Under the pieces are notes generated by a model, which worked only from the letters and a program-made list of their open reading frames with translations, searched no databases and had not been told where the DNA came from. A DNA stretch of 64,000 bases from Couchioplanes caeruleus (GTDB taxonomy: Bacteria > Actinomycetota > Actinomycetes > Mycobacteriales > Micromonosporaceae). The stretch covers positions 2,903,501-2,967,500 of the forward strand of contig NZ_CP092183.1 of NCBI RefSeq assembly GCF_023499255.1, read 5' to 3'. Position 1 is the first letter of the stretch; every line of letters starts with the position of its first letter. Shown here piece after piece: positions 29,735 through 37,125 of the stretch. The position numbers and the translations under genes were made by a program.

Positions 29735-30196
29735 TCAGTGCGTGGACGTGATGGCGTCCCGGATCGCTTGCGCGTCGCTGTCGAGGAACGCCCTTTCGCG
29801 TTGCGGCGGTACGGCCTTGAGGGTCCAGCCGTCCCCCGCGTAGCGCGGGATGACGTGCAGATGGAAGTGGAACACCGTCTGGAAGGCGACCTCGCCGTCG
29901 CAGAGCAGGACGTTGATTCCCTCGCAATCCAGGCTCGAGCGTCGCAGTGCCCGTGCCAGGTCATGACCGACCGACCACACGTGGGTGCTCGTGGCCTTGC
30001 CGAGGTCCTCGAGGCCCACCGCATGCCGGCGTGGCACGACGAGCAGATGGCCGGGCGTGACCGGGTTCAGATCCATGAAGGCGACGACGGTGTCGTCCTC
30101 GTACACCATGCTGGCCTCGGCCCGACGCGCCGCGACGGCGCAGAAGATGCACTTCTGCGCCGCCGCGGCCGAACCGGTCGTCAGGTCCGCGACCAC
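29735..30196 (-). CDS. HIT-family hydrolase
   Basis: This histidine-triad protein of about 153 residues has the zinc-side CIFC motif followed by VYEDDTVVAFMDLNPVTPGHLL, and the triad FHFHLHVIPR near the end. HIT proteins hydrolyse or transfer nucleotides (AMP-lysine, Ap4A and similar). The start is uncertain: GTG 30196 keeps CIFC but overlaps the end of the GH27 gene by 16 bases; the first ATG (at MVYEDD) would cut CIFC off. It follows the secreted enzymes on the same strand but is not obviously related to them. Confidence 0.82.
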   Translation of the reverse strand: MVADLTTGSAAAAQKCIFCAVAARRAEASMVYEDDTVVAFMDLNPVTPGHLLVVPRRHAVGLEDLGKATSTHVWSVGHDLARALRRSSLDCEGINVLLCDGEVAFQTVFHFHLHVIPRYAGDGWTLKAVPPQRERAFLDSDAQAIRDAITSTH

Positions 30197-31812
30197 CTCT
30201 GGTTCGCGGCGGCCGTGCAGGTCCAGAGCAGCACGACCGTGCCGTTCGCGGTCAGGTTGTGGTCCACGTCGAGGCACAGCCCGGAGGCTACGCCGCGGAT
30301 CGTGCCGTCGCTGCCGAACGTCCACTGCTGGTTGGTGCCGCCGTTGCAGTCCCACAGCTGCACCTTCGTGCCCGCGGTGGCGTTCGCCGGGGTGTCCAGG
30401 CACTTGCCGAGCGCCTGGAGGGTCTGACCGGTCTGGGTCCAGCGCTGGTTGGCGCCGCCGTTGCAGTCCCAGATGACGGGCTGGGTGCCGTTGGCGGTCG
30501 CGCTGTTCGGGACGTCCAGGCACCGTCCCGACGCGGCGCCCACGAGCGTCGTCGTGCCGGCGGGCGGTGTGCCGGTGCCGCCGCCGCTGACCCGGTACAC
30601 CACCGTGCCGTGCCCCGGTACGGAGGCGCTGATGGTCCCCGTGCTCGTGCCGGTCGCACCGCTCCAGGCGTCGGTCAGGACGAACGAGCTGCCCGACTTG
30701 CCGACCGCCGCCGCCGTGGTGGAGACGGTCGTGGTGCCGCTGCCCTGGTTGAACAGGGCGACCGCGACGTCGCCGTTCGCGAGCCTCTTCGCCAGCACGC
30801 GGCGGGTGCCGTCGTTGCTGACCTGGGTCGCCTGCAGCCCGAGCGAGTCCTGGTTGATCGCGATCAGGTTCTCGTTCTCGAGGATCGTGCGGGTGGCGGA
30901 GCTCATCGACCGGATGTCGTTGCCGGCGATCAGCGGCGAGGCCATCATGGCCCACAGCGCGAAGTGGCTGCGCTGCTCGGTGTCGCTCATGCCGCCGCGG
31001 CCGACCTCCATCATGTCGGGGTCGTTGAACTGGCCGGGCCGTGCGTACCCGGCCAGCGGCACGGTGACGTTGACGATGTTCTGGATACCCATCGGGTACC
31101 CGTTGGTCTGCCCGGTGTCCCAGGCGTTCGTGATGTCCTCGGTCGTACGCCACATGTTCGCGACGTCGCTCCAGTTGCGCTGCGGGCCGGTCTTGGCGTG
31201 AATGCTGTTGGGGTTGATGCTGTAGACGATCGGCCGGCCCGTCGCGGCCAGCGCGTCGCGCATCTTCGCGAACGTCGTGACCTGGTCGTTGATGGACCCG
31301 TTGGGGGAGCACCAGTCGTACTTCAGGTAGTCGACGCCCCAGGCGGAGAACTGCCGCGCGTCCTGGGCCTCGTGGCCCTGGCTGCCGGTCGCGCCGGGAT
31401 AGCTGCCGAAGTACTGGGCGCATGTCTTGTCGACGGGCACCTGGTAGAGGCCGAACTTCAGCCCCTTGCCGTGCAGGTAGTCGCCGAGCGCCTTCATCCC
31501 GCTCGGGAACCGGCTCGGATCGCCCTGCAGGTTCCCGGAGCCGTCGCGGTTCGGGTTGAACCAGCAGTCGTCGACCACGACGTACTGGTAGCCGCGATCG
31601 CGCATGCCGGTGCTGACGATCGCGTCCGCCATCTGCCGGATCAGCGTCTCGTTGATGCTGCAGCCGAAGGTGTTCCAGCTGTTCCAGCCCATCGGCGGGG
31701 TACGCGCCACGCCGTTGTCCAGCGCCTGCGCGGCGGACGGGGCGAGCACGGCGGTCCCGGCGCCGGACAGCAGGAGCAGGCCCGCGGCGAGCATGGTCTT
31801 CAGGCGTTTCAT
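30181..31812 (-). CDS. Secreted GH27 alpha-galactosidase with CBM13
   Basis: This 543-residue enzyme has a signal peptide (MLAAGLLLLSGAGTAVL, cut after AQA), a GH27 barrel opening with ARTPPMGWNSWNTFGCSI, the nucleophile aspartate in YLKYDWCS and the acid/base aspartate in FNDPDMMEVGRGG. A beta-sandwich follows (about 320-400), then a ricin-type CBM13 (about 415-543) with QXW repeats such as NQRWTQ and NQQWTF. The ATG at 31812 is six bases after GAGGAG; ATG 31818 overlaps the stop of the SGNH gene. It should remove alpha-galactose from galactomannan or arabinogalactan. Confidence 0.94.
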   Translation of the reverse strand: MKRLKTMLAAGLLLLSGAGTAVLAPSAAQALDNGVARTPPMGWNSWNTFGCSINETLIRQMADAIVSTGMRDRGYQYVVVDDCWFNPNRDGSGNLQGDPSRFPSGMKALGDYLHGKGLKFGLYQVPVDKTCAQYFGSYPGATGSQGHEAQDARQFSAWGVDYLKYDWCSPNGSINDQVTTFAKMRDALAATGRPIVYSINPNSIHAKTGPQRNWSDVANMWRTTEDITNAWDTGQTNGYPMGIQNIVNVTVPLAGYARPGQFNDPDMMEVGRGGMSDTEQRSHFALWAMMASPLIAGNDIRSMSSATRTILENENLIAINQDSLGLQATQVSNDGTRRVLAKRLANGDVAVALFNQGSGTTTVSTTAAAVGKSGSSFVLTDAWSGATGTSTGTISASVPGHGTVVYRVSGGGTGTPPAGTTTLVGAASGRCLDVPNSATANGTQPVIWDCNGGANQRWTQTGQTLQALGKCLDTPANATAGTKVQLWDCNGGTNQQWTFGSDGTIRGVASGLCLDVDHNLTANGTVVLLWTCTAAANQRWSRT

Positions 31813-31814
31813 GG

Positions 31815-32915
31815 TCATCTCCTCGTCCAGCGCTGGTTCGCGGCGGCGGTGCAGGTCCACAGCACGACGGTGGTCCCGTTGGCCGTGCCGCCGCCGTTGA
31901 CGTCGAGGCACAGTCCGGACTGCTGGTTGCGGATGGTGCCGTCGGCGTTGACGGTCCACTGCTGGTTGGTCCCGCCGTGGCAGTCCCACATCTGGGCCTT
32001 GGCGCCGGCGGTTGCGCCGGTGGGCGCGTCGAGACACTTGCCGAGCGACCGCAGGGTCTGCCCGTCGGCCGTCCAGCGCTGGTTCGCCGCGCCGCTGCAG
32101 TCCCAGATGATCGGCTGGACACCGTTGGCGGTGCTGCTGCCGGGCACGTCGAGGCAGCGCCCGGAGGCCGCACCGACCAGCGCGGATCCGGTGGTGGTGG
32201 CCGGGTCGCCGATCGTGCCCGGTACGGAGCGCAGGGCCGCGTACCAGGTGGCGGCCATCTTGTCGTAGCCGCCGGCGGTGGGGTGGATGCCGTCGATGAG
32301 GTCGGCGGCGGTGAGGGCGGCGTGCATGTCGACGAGGTGGACGTGCCGGCCGGCGTTCACCTTGCTCTGCACGATGCCGGGGACGGCGGCGTTGAACGTA
32401 CGGGCCGCCGACTCCTGGCCCGCGTTGCCGAGCGGGATGATCGTCGCGACGAACACGTCGGCCGAGGGCGCGGCGGTGGTGATGTGGTCGATCAGCGTGG
32501 AGAGCCGGCCCGGGGCACCCGGGACGTTGTAGTTCTGCAGGATGTCGTTCGTGCCGATGTGCAGCAGCACCGTGCGCGGGTTCGTGGCGCCCAGCCAGCC
32601 GGCGATGTTCGCGTCGATCTGGTCGATCCGCCACCCGGGATGGCCCTCGTGGTCGTGGTCGCCGAGGGCGGCGGGCCCGTTGTACTGCGACCCGACGAAG
32701 TCGACCCGGTAACCGGCGCCGGCGAGGCGCTGCCAGAGGCCGATGCGGTAGCCGCCGGGAACCTGCGTCCCCTCGGTGATCGAGTCGCCCAGCGGCATCA
32801 CCCGGACGCCTCCGTTGGACTCCGCGGCGGCGGCGCCGGGGTGGGCCGCCAGGCCGGCCGCGGTGACCATGGCGGCCAGCACGGCTCCGGCGAGCCATCG
32901 TTTCCTTCGGTGCAT
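31815..32915 (-). CDS. Secreted SGNH esterase (CE3-like) with CBM13
   Basis: This 366-residue protein has a signal peptide (RWLAGAVLAAMVTAAGLA, cut near AAAAE). The SGNH hydrolase core follows: block I MPLGDSITEGTQ with the nucleophile serine, block III HIGTNDILQ and block V DGIHPTAGGYDKMA with the Asp/His pair. The arrangement fits CE3 acetylxylan esterases. A ricin-type CBM13 (about 240-366) closely resembles the one in the adjacent GH27 protein. AAGGAG precedes ATG 32915. The stop overlaps the first GH27 ATG (31818), indicating a two-gene coupled operon. Confidence 0.9.
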   Translation of the reverse strand: MHRRKRWLAGAVLAAMVTAAGLAAHPGAAAAESNGGVRVMPLGDSITEGTQVPGGYRIGLWQRLAGAGYRVDFVGSQYNGPAALGDHDHEGHPGWRIDQIDANIAGWLGATNPRTVLLHIGTNDILQNYNVPGAPGRLSTLIDHITTAAPSADVFVATIIPLGNAGQESAARTFNAAVPGIVQSKVNAGRHVHLVDMHAALTAADLIDGIHPTAGGYDKMAATWYAALRSVPGTIGDPATTTGSALVGAASGRCLDVPGSSTANGVQPIIWDCSGAANQRWTADGQTLRSLGKCLDAPTGATAGAKAQMWDCHGGTNQQWTVNADGTIRNQQSGLCLDVNGGGTANGTTVVLWTCTAAANQRWTRR

Positions 32916-33198
32916 GTCAGCTTCTCCTTCGGGGGGCGGGAAAAGGCGGATGTGGCTACGGCGCGCTCGGAATGAGAACGGTAACAACACGCATTGTGGA
33001 GGTTGCCAGAATGTTTCAATGCATTCAAGGGCATCAACGCGTACGGAAAGGATCCGGGATTATCGCCGTTTTCTGTTATGTCGCGGCCGGCTCGACGGTC
33101 GTCCGCGAACGGCGGCCTCACCGCTTGACGCCGCATCCCGCGTCGAGCACATTGGACCGGCGCGACTGCCCGGCCCGGTGCGACGACGGTGATGTGGG
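32916..33198. promoter_or_regulatory. Divergent regulatory region, SGNH/GH27 operon and sigma factor
   Basis: These 283 bases are less GC-rich than the surroundings and divide the esterase/galactosidase operon from the sigma-factor gene. Around 33013-33029, TTTCAATGCATTCAA is an imperfect palindrome centred on ATGCAT, a possible operator. GGTAACAAC at about 32982 is another AT-rich block that may hold an ECF-type -35 (AAC motif). No firm -10 could be assigned. The CebR-type box seen at 24480 is absent here. Confidence 0.4.
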
Positions 33199-34743
33199 AT
33201 GAGAGCTGGCGGCACGATCGACACGGGCACGGTGGGCGCGGCCCGCTCCGGTGACCGGCGCGCCATCGAGGAGCTGGTGGCGATCGGCCTGCCGCTGGTG
33301 TACTCGGTCGTCCGGCGGGCGCTGGACACCGATGACATCGATGACGTGGTCCAGGACGTCATGGTGCGGGCCCTGCGCGGGCTTCCCGACCTCCGCCGGC
33401 CGGAGAGCTTCCGGAGCTGGCTGACCGCGATCGCCGTCCACGAGATCGGCACCCACCTGCAGCGCCGCGACACCGCCGCCCGGCGGAGCGCGCCCCTGGA
33501 CGTCATGGCCGGTACGCCCGACCAGGGCGCGGAGTTCGAGAACCTGACCGCGCTGCACCTCGGCTTGTCCTCGCAGCGGCAGCAGGTCCGGCATGCGGGT
33601 TACTGGCTCGACCCCGAGGACCGGGTGGTGCTGTCGCTGTGGCTGCTGGAAACCGCCGGCGAGCTGACCCGCGCCGACCTGGCGGCTGCGCTCGGCATCA
33701 GCGTCGCCCACGCCGGGGTCCGGGTGCAGCGGATGCGCCAGCAACTGGACGCCGGCCGGGAGATCGTGGCCGTGCTCGAGAACGGACCGGCCTGCGCCGC
33801 GCTCGACGCGGTGATCGGCCAGTGGGACGGCGTCCCCGGCCCGCTGTGGCGCAAACGGCTCGCCCGGCACATCCGGTCCTGCGGGATCTGCCGTCCGTCC
33901 GCTGACGCGATGATCCCGGTGGAGCGGCTGCTGCCCGGGCTGGCGCTGCTGCCCGTACCCGCCGGCCTGGCGGCCGCCGTCATCGGCAAGAGCGGGGTGG
34001 CGGCCACCTCGGCGGCGGCGCTGGCCACGAGCTCGGCCACCTCGGGCGGCCTCGGCGTCAAGGCCGGCCTCATCGGCCAGCTCGTCCAGGCCGTGACGGC
34101 ACACCCCATCGCCGCGTCGATCGCGGCCGGGGTCGTCGCCGCGGTCGCCGCCGTGACGGTGACGAGCCTGCCCGAACCCGCCCCGCGCGCCCCCCAGGTG
34201 ATCGCGGCGCCCACTTCGTCCTCCGCCGCGCCCGCGGTGCCCGGTCCGCGGCCCTCATCGCACAGGCCGGCCACGGCCAGGCCGTCCGCCACCGCTCCCG
34301 GCGTGCCGATTGCCGGGCGGCCGCTGTCACTCGAGTCCGGCGACCGTCCCGGCCTGTTCGTCACGACCGCCGGCGACCTCGGCATCCTCGCGCCGGTCCG
34401 GGCGGCCGGCAGCCGAACAGCGCGGCGCCAGGCCACCTTCACGGCGGTCGAAGGCCTGGCGGACCGCACGTGCTTCTCGTTCCGTGCCCGGGACGGCCGC
34501 TACCTGCGGCACGCGTCGTGGCGCCTGCGGCTCGACGGTGACCAGAAGACCCCGCTGTTCCGCGGCGATGCGACATTCTGCGTGCGCAGCCGCCTGCAGG
34601 GCGCGATCGCCCTGGAATCGGCCAACTATCCGGGCTGGTTCCTGCACCGGCGCGGCGACGAGCTCTGGGTGGACCAGCAGAACGGCAGCGCCGCCTTCCG
34701 GGCCGAGACGTCGTTCCGTACGAGGGCGGCGCTGGCTGACTGA
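33199..34743 (+). CDS. ECF sigma factor fused to zinc motif, TM helix and AbfB/CBM42-like domain
   Basis: This 514-residue protein has sigma region 2 at about 15-80 (DDIDDVVQDVMVRALRGLPD, FRSWLTAIAVHEI) and region 4 at about 135-180 (LAAALGISVAHAGVRVQRM). An anti-sigma-like HxxxCxxC zinc motif follows (HIRSCGIC, His224, Cys228, Cys231), then a membrane helix at about 304-323 and a Ser/Pro/Ala-rich outer linker. From about 375 there are beta-trefoil repeats of the AbfB arabinose-binding type (LSLESGDRPGLF, IALESANYPGWFLH). The layout suggests a membrane-tethered sigma factor that senses arabinose polymers outside. It is flanked by arabinoxylan-degrading operons. Confidence 0.85.
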   Translation: MRAGGTIDTGTVGAARSGDRRAIEELVAIGLPLVYSVVRRALDTDDIDDVVQDVMVRALRGLPDLRRPESFRSWLTAIAVHEIGTHLQRRDTAARRSAPLDVMAGTPDQGAEFENLTALHLGLSSQRQQVRHAGYWLDPEDRVVLSLWLLETAGELTRADLAAALGISVAHAGVRVQRMRQQLDAGREIVAVLENGPACAALDAVIGQWDGVPGPLWRKRLARHIRSCGICRPSADAMIPVERLLPGLALLPVPAGLAAAVIGKSGVAATSAAALATSSATSGGLGVKAGLIGQLVQAVTAHPIAASIAAGVVAAVAAVTVTSLPEPAPRAPQVIAAPTSSSAAPAVPGPRPSSHRPATARPSATAPGVPIAGRPLSLESGDRPGLFVTTAGDLGILAPVRAAGSRTARRQATFTAVEGLADRTCFSFRARDGRYLRHASWRLRLDGDQKTPLFRGDATFCVRSRLQGAIALESANYPGWFLHRRGDELWVDQQNGSAAFRAETSFRTRAALAD

Positions 34744-34754
34744 CCGCGAATGGC

Positions 34755-34794
34755 TACGTCAGGGGTGCTATCGCGGCCGATGCCCCCTGACGTA
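34755..34794. terminator. Hairpin between convergent sigma-factor and TauE genes
   Basis: A perfect 11-base stem, TACGTCAGGGG with CCCCTGACGTA, with an 18-base loop occupies the 54-base gap between the two convergent genes; it can terminate both. Confidence 0.75.
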
Positions 34795-34797
34795 CTT

Positions 34798-35724
34798 TCA
34801 CCGGCTGGTCAGCGGCGCCGGGGTTTCGAGCTCGGCGTGGCGCTGGTCGGGGAGTGCGGCGGCCTCGCCCTGCGGGCTGCGAAAGCGGCGGACGAGCGGC
34901 AGCGCGACCGCCACCAGGACCGCCAGCCCGGTCACGATGCCGACCGTCGCCGTCGGCACGTCGAGCAGCTTGAGCGAGCTCGCCAGCAGCACGATCACCA
35001 GCGCCGTGCGGATGATGCCGCCCGGGGCCCGGGACGAGATGCGGGCGCCGATCAGCACGCCGGGGATCGAGCCGACCAGGACCGCCGCGGCCAGGTCGAG
35101 CTTCAGGTCGCCGAAGAAGGCGTGCCCCAGGGCCGCCGACATCACCAGCGGGATCGCCTGCACCAGGTCGGTGCCGACCAGGTCGTTGGCGCGCAGCTTC
35201 GGGTACAGGGCGAGCAGTGCGACGATGATGAGCGAGCCGGAGCCGACGCTGGTCAGCCCCACGATCAGCCCGCCGCCCGCGCCCAGCAGGAGCGTCGGGA
35301 TCGGCCGTACGGTGATCGGCGCGGGCGGCCCGTCGCCGCGGTGGCGCCGGCTCACCCAGGCCTTGAGCAGGAGACCGCCGGCGGCGAGCAGGAGCGCCAC
35401 GCCGAGCGAGACCTTGATCGTGTGCTGCACGGCCTCGTCGTCGCCGAGCAGGCGCAGCAGGAGCACCCCGAGGAAGGCGCTGGGCACGCTGCCGGCGCAG
35501 AGCCAGGCGACGAGCCGCCAGTTCACCGTGCCGCGCCGGGCGTGCACGAAGCCACCGAACGGCTTCATCACCGCGCTGGCCGCGAGGTCGCTGGAGACCG
35601 CGGCCACCGGCGGGACGCCGAAGACGAGAACGAGGATGGGGGTCATCAGCGCGCCCCCGCCCATGCCGGTCAGTCCGACCACGATGCCGACGCCGAGTCC
35701 GGCGAGCGCCAGGGTGAGATCCAT
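34798..35724 (-). CDS. TauE/SafE-family membrane transporter
   Basis: This 308-residue protein has about eight membrane helices. The two family motifs are GLTGMGGGALMTPILVLVFG near the N-terminus and its internal repeat GLTSVGSGSLIIVALLALYP in the second half. Members export sulfite, sulfoacetate or other organic anions, or import sulfur compounds. The substrate cannot be predicted here. It is divergent from a LysR regulator 441 bases away, a common arrangement for regulated anion exporters. Confidence 0.88.
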   Translation of the reverse strand: MDLTLALAGLGVGIVVGLTGMGGGALMTPILVLVFGVPPVAAVSSDLAASAVMKPFGGFVHARRGTVNWRLVAWLCAGSVPSAFLGVLLLRLLGDDEAVQHTIKVSLGVALLLAAGGLLLKAWVSRRHRGDGPPAPITVRPIPTLLLGAGGGLIVGLTSVGSGSLIIVALLALYPKLRANDLVGTDLVQAIPLVMSAALGHAFFGDLKLDLAAAVLVGSIPGVLIGARISSRAPGGIIRTALVIVLLASSLKLLDVPTATVGIVTGLAVLVAVALPLVRRFRSPQGEAAALPDQRHAELETPAPLTSR

Positions 35725-35970
35725 CGGTCGAGTCTCGGCGAGAATCCCTTCCTTGTCTACTAACTGGGTCGAGTTTATGGAGTTTTAACGGTGCCGTCCC
35801 AGCGTGTGAAACGCCCGGTCGGCGCGTCGGGGTGAAACTGAGCGAATCGCCCAGCCGGTCGGTCGACCCCGGGGCCGGGCCGGCGGCACGGGCTGCCGCG
35901 GCGGCCGATGCGCGCCGCGCCGCGCCGCGCCGCGCCGGGTCGTGCTGGGTCGCGTCGCGCCGGGCCGGGC

Positions 35971-36008
35971 CGCGCCGATCGGGACCGGCCGCGCCGATCG
36001 GGACCGGC
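35971..36008. repeat. Two perfect 19-base tandem copies
   Basis: The unit CGCGCCGATCGGGACCGGC occurs twice head to tail inside a low-complexity GC block. It contains CGATCG and may form hairpins. Confidence 0.85.
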
Positions 36009-36108
36009 CGCGCGTCGCGCCGGCCGTGCGCCTCCGCAACCCATGTGACCGCTAACAGCGAACCCACAGACTCCGCGTTGCCGGGATGTTACGCCTTGAC
36101 GATCGAAA

Positions 36109-36122
36109 TGTTAGCGATAACA
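36109..36122. promoter_or_regulatory. LysR-type operator palindrome
   Basis: TGTTA-GCGA-TAACA is a perfect 5-base inverted repeat of T-N11-A form about 44 bases before lysR. A TTGACG box at 36096-36101 is 16 bases from TAACAC (36118-36123), so the palindrome overlaps the candidate -10 and suggests autoregulation. Confidence 0.6.
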
Positions 36123-36165
36123 CTGCAGGGACGCATCGATCGACGATGATCCTCCGGAGGGTGCC

Positions 36166-37125
36166 ATGGTGGTCCGGCCCGTGCCCGATCCCGCCCACCG
36201 GGGCCGCATCGAGCTGCGCCAGCTCCGCTATCTCGTGACCCTCGCCGAGGAGCTGCACTTCGGCCGGGCCGCCGCGCGCGAGCACATCGCGCCCTCGGCG
36301 CTCAGTGCGCAGGTGCAGCGGCTCGAGCGGGCGGTGGGGGTGCTGCTGGTGGACCGTACGAGCCGGGCTGTGGCGCTCACCGAGGCGGGCGTCCGGCTGG
36401 TCGTCGAGGCGCGGCAGATCCTCGAGCACGTCGACCGGGCGGCGGTCCTCGCCCAGGGCATGGTGCCCGCCGCGCCCACGCTGCGGGTCGGGGTGCTCGA
36501 CGAGGGGTACGACGCCGTCCGGCCGGTGCTGCGTGCGGTGCAGGCGCGCCATCCCGACCTGGAGATCCATCAGGTGCAGGCGGGCGTACCGGAGCAGTGC
36601 CGGTTGCTGGCCGACGGGCGGCTGGACATCGGCGTGGGGCGGCTGCCCGGCGGCTCGCCCGGGATCGCCGCCGAGATGTTCCGGCTGGAGCCGCTCGGGG
36701 TGCTGGTCGCGGCGCAGCACCCGTACGCCGGTCTGCCGCGCGTCCCGGTCGCCCGGCTCAACGGCGAGACGCTGCTGATGGCCGACGAGGAGCTGGCGCC
36801 GGAGTTCAACGCGTTCGTGGCGGAGGTGTGCCGGTCGGCCGGCTTCTTCCCGTCGCTGTTCCCGGGCAGCGTGCAGACGCTGCGCGCGGCGGTGGACCTG
36901 GTCGCGCAGGGCCGGTGTGTGCTCTGCACCCCGGCGTCGACGGCGACCTGGTCACCGGAGGTGGTGTGGCGGCCGCTGGGACCGTCGGTGCCCCGCTACC
37001 CGTGGTCGATCCTGTGGCGCGCTCACGAGCCGTCGCGTCCCGTTCTCGACGTGATCGCGACGGCCCGCCGCCTGGCCGCGGAACACGGCTGGCGACGGCA
37101 GACCGCCACGGAGATGGCCAGCTAG
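36166..37125 (+). CDS. LysR-family transcriptional regulator
   Basis: This 319-residue LysR regulator has the N-terminal winged helix at about 15-75: LRQLRYLVTLAEELHFGRAA, then APSALSAQVQRLERAVGVLL and LVDRTSRAVALTEAG. The effector domain from about 105 begins LRVGVLDEG, with a PQ-type LVAAQHPYAG motif near 185. GGAGG lies before ATG 36166. Its likely targets are itself and the divergent TauE-like gene. It converges on the GH51 gene with a 4-base overlap, so a role in arabinose control is not implied by operon structure. Confidence 0.92.
   Translation: MVVRPVPDPAHRGRIELRQLRYLVTLAEELHFGRAAAREHIAPSALSAQVQRLERAVGVLLVDRTSRAVALTEAGVRLVVEARQILEHVDRAAVLAQGMVPAAPTLRVGVLDEGYDAVRPVLRAVQARHPDLEIHQVQAGVPEQCRLLADGRLDIGVGRLPGGSPGIAAEMFRLEPLGVLVAAQHPYAGLPRVPVARLNGETLLMADEELAPEFNAFVAEVCRSAGFFPSLFPGSVQTLRAAVDLVAQGRCVLCTPASTATWSPEVVWRPLGPSVPRYPWSILWRAHEPSRPVLDVIATARRLAAEHGWRRQTATEMAS

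Larger units (their letters stand above)
35725..36165. promoter_or_regulatory. 441-base divergent region between tauE-like and lysR genes
   Basis: No convincing gene was found. The left third holds the tauE-like promoter. The middle (35917-36020) is an extremely GC-rich low-complexity block made of GCGCC/CGGGC words that includes a perfect 19-base tandem repeat at 35971-36008. The right third returns to normal composition and holds an operator-like palindrome at 36109-36122 and the lysR ribosome site (GGAGG, about 36156-36160). Confidence 0.5.
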
